Shown here piece after piece: positions 52,128-62,655 of a DNA stretch of 64,000 bases. Both the position numbers and the translations under genes were made by a program. The notes beneath the pieces are model-generated. The model saw only the letters and a list, made by a program, of their open reading frames with translations, did no database searches and was not told the DNA's origin. Source of the DNA: Larix kaempferi (lineage: Eukaryota > Streptophyta > Pinopsida > Pinales > Pinaceae); NCBI GenBank assembly GCA_027924585.1, contig BSBM01000871.1, forward strand, positions 248,001 to 312,000, written 5' to 3'. Positions within the stretch are counted from its first letter, which is position 1. Each line of letters starts with the position of its first letter.

Positions 52128-52805
52128 AATCCCTAAACCCCATTCTCTAAACTGCTACGCTCTGAAATATATAACTCTCTCTCTCCCTAAACACCTAACC
52201 TCAATCTCTCTCTTAACCCCTGACCCACAATCTCTCTCTCTTTCTAAATCCATAACCCCCAATCTCTCTCTCTCTAAAACCCTAACCATAAATCTATCTC
52301 TCTCTCTACATCTCTCTCTCTAAACACCTAACCACAGATGTCTTCCTATCCATATCACTATCTCTGAACCCCTAATTCTCTCTCTCCCTCTCTCTAAACC
52401 CATTACTCCAATCTCACACTCTCTCTCTAAACCCCTAAACCCCACTCTCTCTCGCTCTAAATCCCTAACCCCAAATCTCTCTCTCTAAGCCTGTAAATTC
52501 CAATCTCTTGCTCTCTCTCTATTTAAACCCCTAATCCCCAATCTCGCTCTCTCTAAACTATTAACCTCCAATCTCTCTCTCTATGTCAACTATTAACCTC
52601 TCTCTCTCTCTCTCTCTAAACACCTAACCCTTAACCCCCAATCTATTTCTCTCTCACTAAATCCTTAAAGCAGAATATCTCACTCTATGTCTGAACTCCT
52701 ATCCTCAAAACTCTATCTCTCTCTCAACCACTAACCCCTATTCTCTCTATATAAACCCCTAACTCCCAATCTCTATCTCTCTCCCTCTAAAACTCTAACC
52801 CCCAA

Positions 52806-52859
<54 letters not shown>

Positions 52860-53136
52860 ACACACAGACACACAAACACAAAATTCCTAACCCCCAATCT
52901 CTCTATGTCTCTCTAAACCACTAACTCCCAATCTCTCTCTCTCTCTCTCTCTGAATCCCTAACCCTGATTTTCTCTTTCTCTAAACCCGTAACAGCTAAT
53001 CTCACTCTCTCTCTAAACCCCTAACCCATGATATTTATTTCTCTCTCTCTAAACCCCAAGACCCCAATCTCTCTCTCTCTCTCTCTCTAAACCCCTAAAC
53101 CCTAATCCCTTTCTCTCTCTGTAAACCCTTAACACC

Positions 53137-53180
<44 letters not shown>

Positions 53181-54014
53181 ATATATCTATTTATCTATCT
53201 AAACCCCTAAACCCAATCTCTCTCTCTCTCTAAACCCCTAATCCCCAATCTCTCTCTCTAAACCCCTAACCCCCAATCCCCCTCCCTCTCTCTCGCTCTC
53301 TCTAAACACCTAAACCCCAATATCTTTCTCTTCCTTTCTCTCTAAACCCATAAAACTCAATCTCTCCCTATTTATCTCTAAATCCATAACCCCAATCTCT
53401 CTATCCACAAATCCCAACCCCCAAGATCTCTCTCTCTCTCAACCCCTAACCCCTAATCCCTTTCTCTCTGTCTCACACACACTCACTATCTATCTATCCA
53501 TCCAGCCCTCTAACCCCAAACTCTTTCTCTCTAAACCCATAATCACCAATCTCTCTCTCTCTCTATAAACCCCTAACGCTCAATCACTTTCTCTCTAACT
53601 AAGTCCCTAACCCCCAATATATATCTCTCCCTTTATCTCTAAACCCCTAAACCTCAATCTCCCTCTCCCTCTCTCTCTCTCTCTGAATCCCTAATGCCCA
53701 ATCTCTCTCTCTCTCTCTCTAAATCCCTAACCCCCATTCCCTAAACACCTAACCCCAATCTCTCTCTTAACCCCTATCCCACAATCTCTCTCTCTCTAAA
53801 ACCCTAATCATAAAAATCTCTCTCTCTCTCTCTACATATCTCTCTCTAAACACCTAACCCCAATATATCACACTTTCTAAACCCCTAATTCTCTTTCTCT
53901 CTCTCTAAACCCATTACCCCAATCTCACACACTCTCTCTCTAAAACCCTAAAATACACTCTCTCTCTCTAAATCCCTAACCCCAAATATCTCTCTCTAAG
54001 CCCCTAAATTCCAA

Positions 54015-54072
<58 letters not shown>

Positions 54073-55127
54073 AACCTCTAATCCCCAATCTCTCTCTTTC
54101 TAAACTATTAACCTCTAATCTCTCTCTCTCAATGTCAACTATAAACCTCTCTCTCTCTATGTCAACTATAAACACCTCTCTCTCTAAACACCTAACCCTT
54201 AACCCCAATCTATTTCTCTCTCTCACTAAACCGCTAAAGCGTAATATCTCACTCTATGTCTAAACCCCTAACCTCCAAACTCTATCTCTCTATACCACTA
54301 ACCCCTATTCTCTCTCTATAAACCCTAACTCTGAATCTCTATCTCTCTCTCTCTCTCTCTCTAAAACCCTAACCCCTATCTCTCTCTCTCTCTCTAAGCC
54401 CTTAAACCCCAATCTCTCTCTCTCCCTCTCTTTCACACACACACACACAAAATTACTAACCCCCAATCTCTCTATGTCTCTCTAAATCCCTAACCACCAA
54501 TCTCTCTCTCTCTAAACCCCTAACAACCAATCTCACTCTCTCTCTAAACCCCTTACCCATGATATTTCTTTCTCTCTCTTTAAACCCCAAGGCCCTAATC
54601 TCTCTCTCTCTAAGACCCTAATACCCAATCTCTCTCTCTCACTATCTATCTATATATCTAAACCCCTAACTGCAACCTCTCTCTCTCTCTCTCTCTCTCT
54701 AAACCACTAAACCATAATCCCTTTCTCTCTGTAAACCCTTAACACGCAATCTCTCTCTCTCTCTCACTATCTATTTATCTATTTATCTATCTAAAACCCT
54801 AACAAAAATCTCTCTCTAAACCCCCAATCCCCAATATCTCTCTCTAAACCCCTAACCCCTAATCTCCCCCTCTCTCTCTCTAAACACCTAACCCCCAATA
54901 TATTTCTTTTCCTTTCTCTCCAAACCCATAAACCTCAATCTCTCTATATCTCTCTCTAAATACATAACCCCCAATCTCTCTCTATAAACCCCAACTCCCA
55001 AGATCTCTCTCTCTAAACCCCTAACCCCCCATCTCTCTCTCTCAAAACCCCTAACCCCCAATCTCTCTCTCTCTCTCACTAAACACCTATCCCCATCTCT
55101 TTCTAAACACCTAACCCACAATCTCTC

Positions 55128-55158
<31 letters not shown>

Positions 55159-55433
55159 ATCCATAACCCCCAATCTCTCTCTCTATGTCTAAACCTCTAA
55201 CCTCGAATCTCTCTCTCTCTCTAAATACCTAACTCGAAATATCTCTTCTTCTCAACTCCAACCTCTCTGTATCTCTCTCTAAACCCCTAACCCTTATCCC
55301 CCAATCTATTTATCTCTCTCTAAACCCCTAAACCACAATCTCTCTCTCTCTAAACGATTAACCCCCAATCTCTATCTCTCTCCAAAACCCTAACCCATAA
55401 TCCCTCTCTCTCTCTCTCTAAAGCCCTAAACTC

Positions 55434-55469
<36 letters not shown>

Positions 55470-57525
55470 ACCTAACCCGCAATCTCTCTCTCTCTCTCTC
55501 TCTAAAACCCTAACCCACAATCTCTATCTCTCTCTCTCTAAACTCCTAACCTCCAATATGTCTCCACTCAATCTCCCCCCTCTCTCTCTAAACCACTGAC
55601 TCCCAATCTCTCTCTCTCTCTAAACCCTTAAACTCCATTCTCTCTTTATAAACCCCTAAATCGCGACCTCTCTCCCTCTCTCTCTAAATACCTAACCCCA
55701 AATATATATATATATATATCTCTAAATCCCTAAGCTCCAAGATCTTTCTATATTTAAACCCCCAATCCCCAATCTCTCTCTCTAATCCCTTCACCTCCAA
55801 TCTCTCTTTCTCACCCTTTCTATAAACTGCTAACCCCTAACACTGATTCTCTCTCTCTAAACCCCTAAACCGACCAATCTTTGTCTCTCTCTCCATCTCT
55901 CTCACTCTCTCTAAACCCCTAACCCATGATATCTCTCTATTTGTATGTCTATCTTTCTCTAAATGCCTAACCCCCAAACTCTCTCTTCATCTCTTTATCT
56001 CTCTCTCTCTCTAAACACCTAACCCCCATTCTCTATGTCTCTCTAAAATGCTAAAAACAAATCTCAAAAACTCTCTAAACCCCAACCCCTGATATTTCTT
56101 TCTCTCTAACTAAACCCCAAGCATCCAATCTCTCTCTTTAAACCTCTAACACCCACAGACTATCTATCTAAACCCCTAACCCCAATCTCCCCCTCTCTCT
56201 CTAAACCCCTAATCTGAACCTCTCTCTATAAACCCCTAACCTCCAATCCCTTTGTCTCTCTCTAAACCCTAACACCCAATCTCTCGCTCAAACCCTAAAC
56301 CCCAATCTCTCTCTTTCACCCTTTCTCTCTCTCTCTCTAAACCTCTAATAGCCAATCTCACTCTCTCTCTAAACCCTGACCCCCAATATTCCTTTCCGTC
56401 TCTCAAAACCTGAAGCCCCAAATCTCTCTCTCTAAATCCATAACACTCAATCTCTCTCTCTCTCTCTCTCTATATCCCTAATCTCAATCTCTCACTCTAA
56501 ACCCCCAACCCCCAATCTCTCTCTCTCTCTCTAAACCCATAACCACCTATATCTCTCCCTCTCTCTCTAATCGCTAAACCATTAACCCCCAATCTATTTC
56601 TCTCTCTCTCTTTATCTAACCCAAAAAATATCTCTCTCTAAACCCATAAATCGTTGTCTCTTGCTCAATCTCTCTCTAAACCCCAAATCTCTCTCTCTCT
56701 CTCTCTAGACCCCTAACCCCTAGTCTCTCTTTCTCTCTCTAAAACCCTAAACTCCAATATCTCCCTGAATCACTAACCTCCAATTTATCTATCTCTCTCT
56801 AAACCCCCAACCCCCACTCTCTCTCTCTCTCTCTCTCTCTCTAAACCCTTAAACCCCAATCTCTCACTCCATCTCTATCCCTCTATCCAAACCCCAAACC
56901 CCTGATCTCCCTCTTTCTCTCTCTCTCTCTCTCAATCCCTAACCCCCAATCTCTCTCTCACTATCTATATATCTATCTAAACCCCTAACCCCAATCTATC
57001 TCTCTCTCTAAACCCCTAATATCAATATCTCTCTCTCTCTAAGCCCCTAACCCCCAATCTCTTTCTTTCTCTCTAAAAACCTAATAGCCAATCTCTCCCT
57101 CTCTCTAAACCCCTAGTCTCAATCTCTCACTCTAAACCCCCAACCCCTAATCTCTCTCTCTCTAAACCCATAACCACCTATATCTCTCCCTCTCTCTCTA
57201 ATCCCCAAACCCTTAACCCCCAATCTATTTCTCTCTCTCTCTAACCCAAAAAATATCTCTTACTAAATCCCTAAACCGTAGTCTCTCGCTCACTCTCTCT
57301 CTAAACCGTTAACCCCAAATGTCTCTCTTTCTCTCTAAGCTCCTAACCCCCAGTCTCTCTTTCTCTATCTAAAACTATAAACTCCAATATCTTCTTGAGC
57401 CACTAACCTCCAATATATCTATCTCTCTCTAAACCCCTAACCCCCAATCTCTCCCTCTCTCTAAACCCTTAAACTCCAATCTCTCACTCCATCTCTATCC
57501 CTCTGTCCAAACCCCTAACTCTCGA

Positions 57526-57557
<32 letters not shown>

Positions 57558-57574
57558 ACAATCCATAACCCCCA

Positions 57575-57615
<41 letters not shown>

Positions 57616-58073
57616 AAACCCTAACCCCCATTCTCTCTATCCCACTAAAACCCTAACAACCAATATCACTCTCTCTTTGAACCCCTGCACCCCGATATTT
57701 CTTTCTCTCTATCTAAATCCCAAGCCCCAATCTATCTCTATACCCATAACACCGAATCTCTCTCTCTCTCACTATATGTATATCTATCTAAACCCCTAAC
57801 CCCAATCTCTCTCTCTCTCTCTAAACTCCTAATCTCGATCTCTCTCTCTCTCTCTAAGCCCTCAACGCCCAATCTCTTTCTCTCTCTCTAAAAAAAACAA
57901 CACCCAATCTCTCTCTCTCTCTCTAAACCCCTAATCCCCAATCTCTCTCTCTCTAAACTCGTAATGCTCAATCTTTTTCCCTCTCTCTTAACCCACAACC
58001 TCCAATATATATCTTTCCCTTTCTCTCTAAACCTCTAAAAACTAATTCCCCTCTCTCTCTAAATCCCTAACCC

Positions 58074-58108
<35 letters not shown>

Positions 58109-58462
58109 AAATACCTAACCCCCAAAATATATATATTTCTCTCTAAACCCTTACATGTTAAATATCTCTCTCTCTCTATAAACCCCTAACCCCCATTCTC
58201 TCTCTCTCTCTCTCTAAAATCGTCACCCCAAATCTCCCTCTCTCTCTCTCAATGTAAACCTGTAACCTTCAATCTCTCTATCCCCCTCTAAACCACTAAA
58301 TACAAATCTCTCTCTCCCTCTCAACACCTAACCCCAAATCTCTCACTTTCTATCTCTCTCTCTCTCTACACACCTAACCCTAATCTCTCTCTCTCTCTAA
58401 ACCCCTAATCCCTAATCTCTCTCTCTAAACCCCTAACGATCAATAATTTTCTCTCTCTCTCT

Positions 58463-58536
58463 AAACCCCAACCCTTAATATATCTGTCCCTTTCTCTCTA
58501 AACCCCAACCCTTAATATATCTGTCCCTTTCTCTCT
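58463..58536. repeat. 37-bp perfect tandem duplication
   Basis: The 37-bp unit beginning AAACCCCAACCCTTAATATA at 58463 is repeated at 58500 without change. Its two monomer-scale copies suggest single-step slippage. Confidence 0.93.
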
Positions 58537-59364
58537 AAACCCCTAAAACCCAATCTCTCTCTCTCTCTCTCTAAATCCCTAATCCTCAAAGTATCTATCT
58601 CCTCTAAACCCTAACCACCGAAATCTCTCTCTCTATCTAAACCCCTAACCCATGATCTCTTTCTCTCTCTAAAATACTAACCCTAAATCTCCCTCTCTCT
58701 CTCTCTAAATACCTAAACCCCAATCTCTCTAACTCTCTATCAACCTAAACATCTAACCTTCAATATCTCCTTTTCACTCTCTCTTTCTCTACACCCCTAA
58801 ACCTCTCTCTCTCTCTCTCTAAATGCCTAACCCACAAACTCTCTCTTAATGCATAGCCCACAATCTCTCTCTCTCTCTCTAAATCCCTAAACACCAATCT
58901 CTCTCTCTCTCTAAAACCCTAACCATAAATCTCTCTCACTCTCTCTAAACCCCTAACTCTCTCTCTGTGTCTAAACCCCTTACCCCAATATCACTCTCTC
59001 TTTGTAAACCCCTAACCCCCATTCTCTCTCTGTAAACCTTTCACCTCCATTCTCTCTCTCTCTCGAAACCCCAATCTCTTTGTCCCTCTCTAAATCCCTA
59101 ACCCCAAATCGTTCTCTCTCTAAGCCGCTAAATTCCAATCTATCTCACTCTCTTTAAACACCTAATCCCCAATCTCTCTTTCTCTCTCTCTCTAAACCCT
59201 TAATCTCTCTCTCTCTCTCTCTTTAAACTAATACCCTCGATTCTCTCTCTCTCTCTCTCTTTCTAAACCCATACCCCCATATCTCTCTCTCTAAATCCCT
59301 AACCCCCAATCTCTTTTTCTCTCTAAACCCCTATCCCCTAATCTCTCTCTCTCTCTCTCTAAAC

Positions 59365-59378
59365 CCCTAAACCCTAAA
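59365..59378. repeat. Two perfect plant telomere heptamers in the satellite
   Basis: CCCTAAACCCTAAA followed by CGCTAAACC. It is one of few places where the telomere-like core shows more than one exact CCCTAAA unit in a row. Confidence 0.9.
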
Positions 59379-59935
59379 CGCTAAACCAACCTCTCTGTCT
59401 CTCAACCTAAACCTCTAACCTTCAATTTCTCTCTCTCTCTCTAAACTGCTAACCCCCAAACTCTCTCTCTCTAAACCCCTAACAAACAATCTCTCTCTCT
59501 CTCACTCACTCTAAACCCATAACCCCCAATCTCTCTTTCTCTTTCTAAACCCTTAACCACAAATCTCTTAATCTAAACAACTAACCACAAATATCTCTCT
59601 TTCTATCTCTCTCTCTCTCTCTAAAAGACTAACCCCCAATCTCTCTTTCTCTCTCTCTAAAAGACTAACCCCCAATCTCTCTCTCTCTCTCTCTCTCTCT
59701 AAACATTTTACCCTCAATATCCCTCTCTCTTTCACTAAACTCCTAAGCTCCAATCTTTCTCTCTAAAGCTTTAACCTCCATTCTCTCTCTCTCTCTCTCA
59801 ACCCCTAAACCACAATATCTATCTCTAAATCCCTAACCCAAAATCTCTCTTTCTCTCTAAAGCACAAAACTCCAATCTCTCTCTTCCTTTAAACCCCTAA
59901 TCCCCAATATCTCTCCCTAAACCCTCAATATCCAA

Positions 59936-59967
<32 letters not shown>

Positions 59968-60680
59968 TAAACCCATAACCTCCTATATCTCTCTGTCTCT
60001 CTATATTCCCCAAACCCTTAAACCCCAATCTATCTCTCTCTCTCTCTCTAACCCCAAAAGTATCTCTCTTTAAACCCCTAAACCACAGTCTCTAACTCAC
60101 TCTCTCTCTAAACACTTAACTGCAAATATCTCTCTCTCTCAACCCCTAACCCTGAATCTCTCTCTTTCTAAACCCCTAACTCCCAATCTCTCTTTCTCTC
60201 TCTAAAACCCTAACCTCCAATATCTCTCTGAACTGCTAACCCCTAATCTCTCTCTCTCTCTCTAAACCCCTAATCTCCCTCTCTCTCTCTCTAAACCCCT
60301 AAAACCTAATCTCTCTCTCCATCTCTATCCCTCTCTCAAAACCCATAACCCTAGTGTTAATACCCAAAAAGTGTTCACTACCTCATCTACCCCATTACAT
60401 GGCTCATTTGTCCATTTTCCTACCATATTTCCCTTAAAACCCTAAAAATCCCACTAAAAAGCCTCCAAAAGGCCACAAAACCATCAAAATAGCCTCAAAA
60501 AGGCTAAAAAAACCCCTTTTTCCTCCAAAAATATCAAAAATTCCTCAAAAATAGAAAAAATCCCCTAAAAAGGGAATAAAAAATATAAAATAATGAGGAA
60601 AAGGAGGAAAAAACCCTATACAGTTGCCCTAAACCATATGGTTCCCAAAACCATGGGCCAGCACTCCACCACCAAAAAAC

Positions 60681-60690
60681 TATAAATAGG
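60681..60690 (+). promoter_or_regulatory. LTR promoter TATA box
   Basis: TATAAATAGG, a good plant TATA box, about 325 bp into the LTR. Transcription would be expected to start about 25-35 bp downstream, near 60710-60720. Confidence 0.75.
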
Positions 60691-61010
60691 TGATGGAGAC
60701 CCCTTATTCCATATCCACAATCAAGTATACCCTTACTCTACCAAAATCTCTCTTGAAACCCTAGCTCACCATTGAGCCACTTTCACCTTGAGAGCCCCTT
60801 TTGGCCCATTTCCACCATTGGAGAAAGAGAAGGAGCAAGTTGGAGCTTGGAGTAACCCTCTTGGATCATTGCAAGGGCTTCACCAACCTTCACATTGGAG
60901 GTAACATTAATACAAAAGCCATTCTTTACATCTTATTTTTCTATTTCATGCACATGTTTAGAGTAATTTATATTTCTGTTTTAGCATTTTAATTTACATT
61001 TACTGAACTG

Positions 61011-61038
61011 CTACTAAGGAGTCCCTTCTCCTTAGTAG
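61011..61038 (+). other. Perfect 11-bp hairpin in the LTR
   Basis: CTACTAAGGAG, a 6-base loop TCCCTT, then CTCCTTAGTAG. It sits about 40 bp before the LTR end, so it would be in the R/U5 part of the element RNA. It could help 3' end formation, dimerisation or priming. Confidence 0.85.
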
Positions 61039-61082
61039 GTGCTCATTTGCACAAGCTAGGGGTAAAACCCTAGCTACAATTT

Positions 61083-61098
61083 TGGCGACTCCCCTAGG
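61083..61098 (+). promoter_or_regulatory. Candidate primer-binding site
   Basis: TGGCGACTCCCCTAGG lies five bases after the LTR end. It starts with TGG, as expected for pairing with a tRNA CCA end. I do not assign the tRNA with confidence. Confidence 0.65.
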
Positions 61099-61213
61099 TT
61101 TGAATTTCTGGTTTTCGTTTAAAAAATTTCTAATTTTCTGCAATAATTTCCCATTTTTTCCTTTCGGCTGTCCCTTTCGGCCGCCGTACACCGCATCTTT
61201 TCCCTCTGCAGTC

Positions 61214-61690
61214 GCGTCCCGACCGCGTCTTTCAGGCCTTTACCTGCGACCCTACCGCGGCTCTCAGACTGTTTTCGGCGCCCTGCCGGCGGATTCAAGT
61301 CTGTTACCTGCGGTTCGACCGCGGCTAATCAACCTATTTGTTGCGATCTGACTGCGCCTGTCGGCCATTTTCCCGCGTCCTGACTGCGGCTTTCAGCCCT
61401 TTTGCTGCGACCCGACTGCGCCTGTCGGCCATTTTCCCGCTTCATGATTGCGGCTTTCAGCCCCTTTGCTGCGACCCGACTGCGTCAAACTTCCCTTTTC
61501 CTGCGTCCTGACTGCGTCTGTGAACCTTTTTTCCGGCGACCTGACTGCGTTTTTTCCCCTGTTTCCGGCATCCCGACGGCCTCTGTCGGCCAAAAAGCCG
61601 TGACCTGTCCGTGCCTGTTTCCCTAAAACCCGCGGTCCGGCTGTTCAGTTTCGCCACAGACCCGCGGTCTGATTTCTGCCTTTTTTTTCC
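61214..61690 (+). repeat. GC-rich 32-bp minisatellite in the retrotransposon leader
   Basis: About 15 copies of a phrase like TGCGACCCGACTGCG, starting near 61214, 61245, 61277, 61309, 61342, 61374, 61406, 61438, 61470, 61502, 61535, 61567, 61598, 61630 and 61661. Spacings are 31-33 bp. Linkers read like CTGTCGGCCATTTTCC. Two units together form a closer 64-bp repeat (61351-61414 and 61415-61478). The period is not a multiple of three and the overlapping ORFs show no stable peptide repeat, so it is probably non-coding. Confidence 0.88.
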
Positions 61691-62655
61691 CTGTTTTGAG
61701 CCCAACCCACTTTGCTTCACTATTTTCTGCAGCAGCACAACCCTCTGTCCTACCTATAGCCACCCTTCCTTACAGCATTTTTCTGCAGTTTTTAATTTTC
61801 TGTTTCATTTACAGAATCATTTTTACATTTTCAGCACTTTAAATTGAAAAAAGAAAATTGTGCATTTTAAAGGTTAATTTCTATTGATAGTTGGAAAGTT
61901 GCCCTCCCTAGTGGCACTTTCTACTTGGGTTCATCATCATCTCACGAGCACACACTCTGTCACATAATTCAAGTGAGCCTTAAAAACTATCTAACTCAAC
62001 CAATATTTTAACCCCACTTGGGGAACACAAAAGAATCTTTGTAGTTAGGTAGGATCGGGGGGATAGGCTTCCAATAACACCCCTCGGTTACTTACACTTG
62101 AGACATAGCTGTTGTCCAATTAGGGAACCAAAATCCCCTAGTACTTTTTGGCACGGTCACAACTAGTTTACCAGAGGGCCTCTCCCCTAGGAGGGTTGAA
62201 GTCACGAGACTGGTTCCGGAGGCCTGAGTGGAATACCGCACTCCATTCAGTAACCGAAGGGCTACCTTTCACAGTTCTCGGGATATCCCTGTATAGGGGT
62301 ATTGCGGTAAAAGGACCAAACGATAGATTCACCTTTCTGGACGTGTCATGAACGGGGTATCTTAGTTGCCATTCTTCTAGGATTGACTACCCGGTGTCCC
62401 TCCCGGTAGGGGGACATCTTAGCCACTTGGCTTTCCTATTCATATTGTCTGACTTGGATTTCATCACCTTGCAGAGGATATGTCTAGTTGAGTCAGAATA
62501 CTTTTAGTTAGGTGTTTGCATGCTCCCTTACCTCCTTTTGGTCTAGTGAGTCCACCATTTTTTATTTTTAGGAAACCTGCTACTTGTTGGTATTCTGACC
62601 ATCTTTGTTGATACTCCACCTATTGTAGCACAGCTGTTACAGTAGGTGTTTTGAG
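61691..62655 (+). other. Untranslated leader of the LTR retrotransposon
   Basis: About 1 kb between the minisatellite and gag without a convincing reading frame. It is of mixed composition with several short C- and G-rich words such as CCCTAGGAGGG and TCCCGGTAGGGGGACA. It may hold packaging or translation-control signals. Nothing specific is recognised. Confidence 0.55.

Larger units (their letters stand above)
17388..60354. repeat. 43-kb (CT)n plus telomere-like satellite array
   Basis: The array is built from short monomers, usually 25-45 bp, each a CT-rich run followed by a telomere-like core, most often TAAACCCCTAACCCCCAAT. CT runs vary from a few to more than 20 repeats, and cores vary at many positions. 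Every monomer points the same way, with pyrimidines on the plus strand. Exact AAACCCTAA teloboxes occur, for example at 18686, 31362 and 57616, but long runs of perfect CCCTAAA do not. Short (TA)n, (CTAT)n and (CA)n tracts are scattered through it, for example at 19077-19098, 30065-30097 and 54041-54068. There are no genes. Minus-strand ORFs rich in Arg-Glu are by-products of GAGA repeats. The right edge is cut by an LTR retrotransposon. The array may be interstitial, pericentromeric or subtelomeric; the window does not decide this. Confidence 0.95.
46290..60354. repeat. Satellite block 3, diverged relatives of the duplicated unit
   Basis: Fourteen kb of the same satellite. Many segments resemble parts of 28-36 kb or each other, but less closely than the 11.4-kb copies do. 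Examples are the AGGTAATCAATATC core at 46621 and 49142 (2521 bp apart), CTAACGATCAAT near 48117 and 58437, and ACCGACCAATCTTTG near 47168 and 55870. It ends at the LTR retrotransposon. A degenerate anchor neighbourhood (AAACTAATACCC near 59226, then CATACCCCCATAT) lies near the right end but has lost the anchor sequence. Confidence 0.85.
60355..61078 (+). repeat. 5' LTR of the right-end retrotransposon
   Basis: Begins TGTTAATACCC where the satellite stops and ends GCTACA just before the primer-binding-site candidate, giving 724 bp with TG...CA ends. It has an A- and C-rich left half (U3), a TATA box at 60681, a transcribed region with a short ORF of no known type, and a perfect hairpin near its end. 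The 3' LTR is not in the window, so both edges rest on end motifs and context. Confidence 0.75.

Noticed and set aside
25408-59753. Many minus-strand ORFs of 60-95 codons rich in Arg-Glu (RERERE)
   Set aside because: They come from GAGAGA repeats that lack stop codons in all frames. They copy satellite monomers and show no non-repeat protein signal.
17388-60354. A true chromosome-end telomere
   Set aside because: Runs of exact CCCTAAA are nearly absent, unique DNA and transposons lie on both sides, and CT runs make up much of the sequence. An interstitial telomere-like satellite fits better.
17388-60354. CRISPR array
   Set aside because: Units have no constant repeat length or unique spacers and the window is a plant nuclear-type sequence.
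61000-61850. Long ORFs on both strands of the GC-rich leader
   Set aside because: They read through a 32-bp repeat, which changes frame with every unit, and no stable peptide repeat or domain results.
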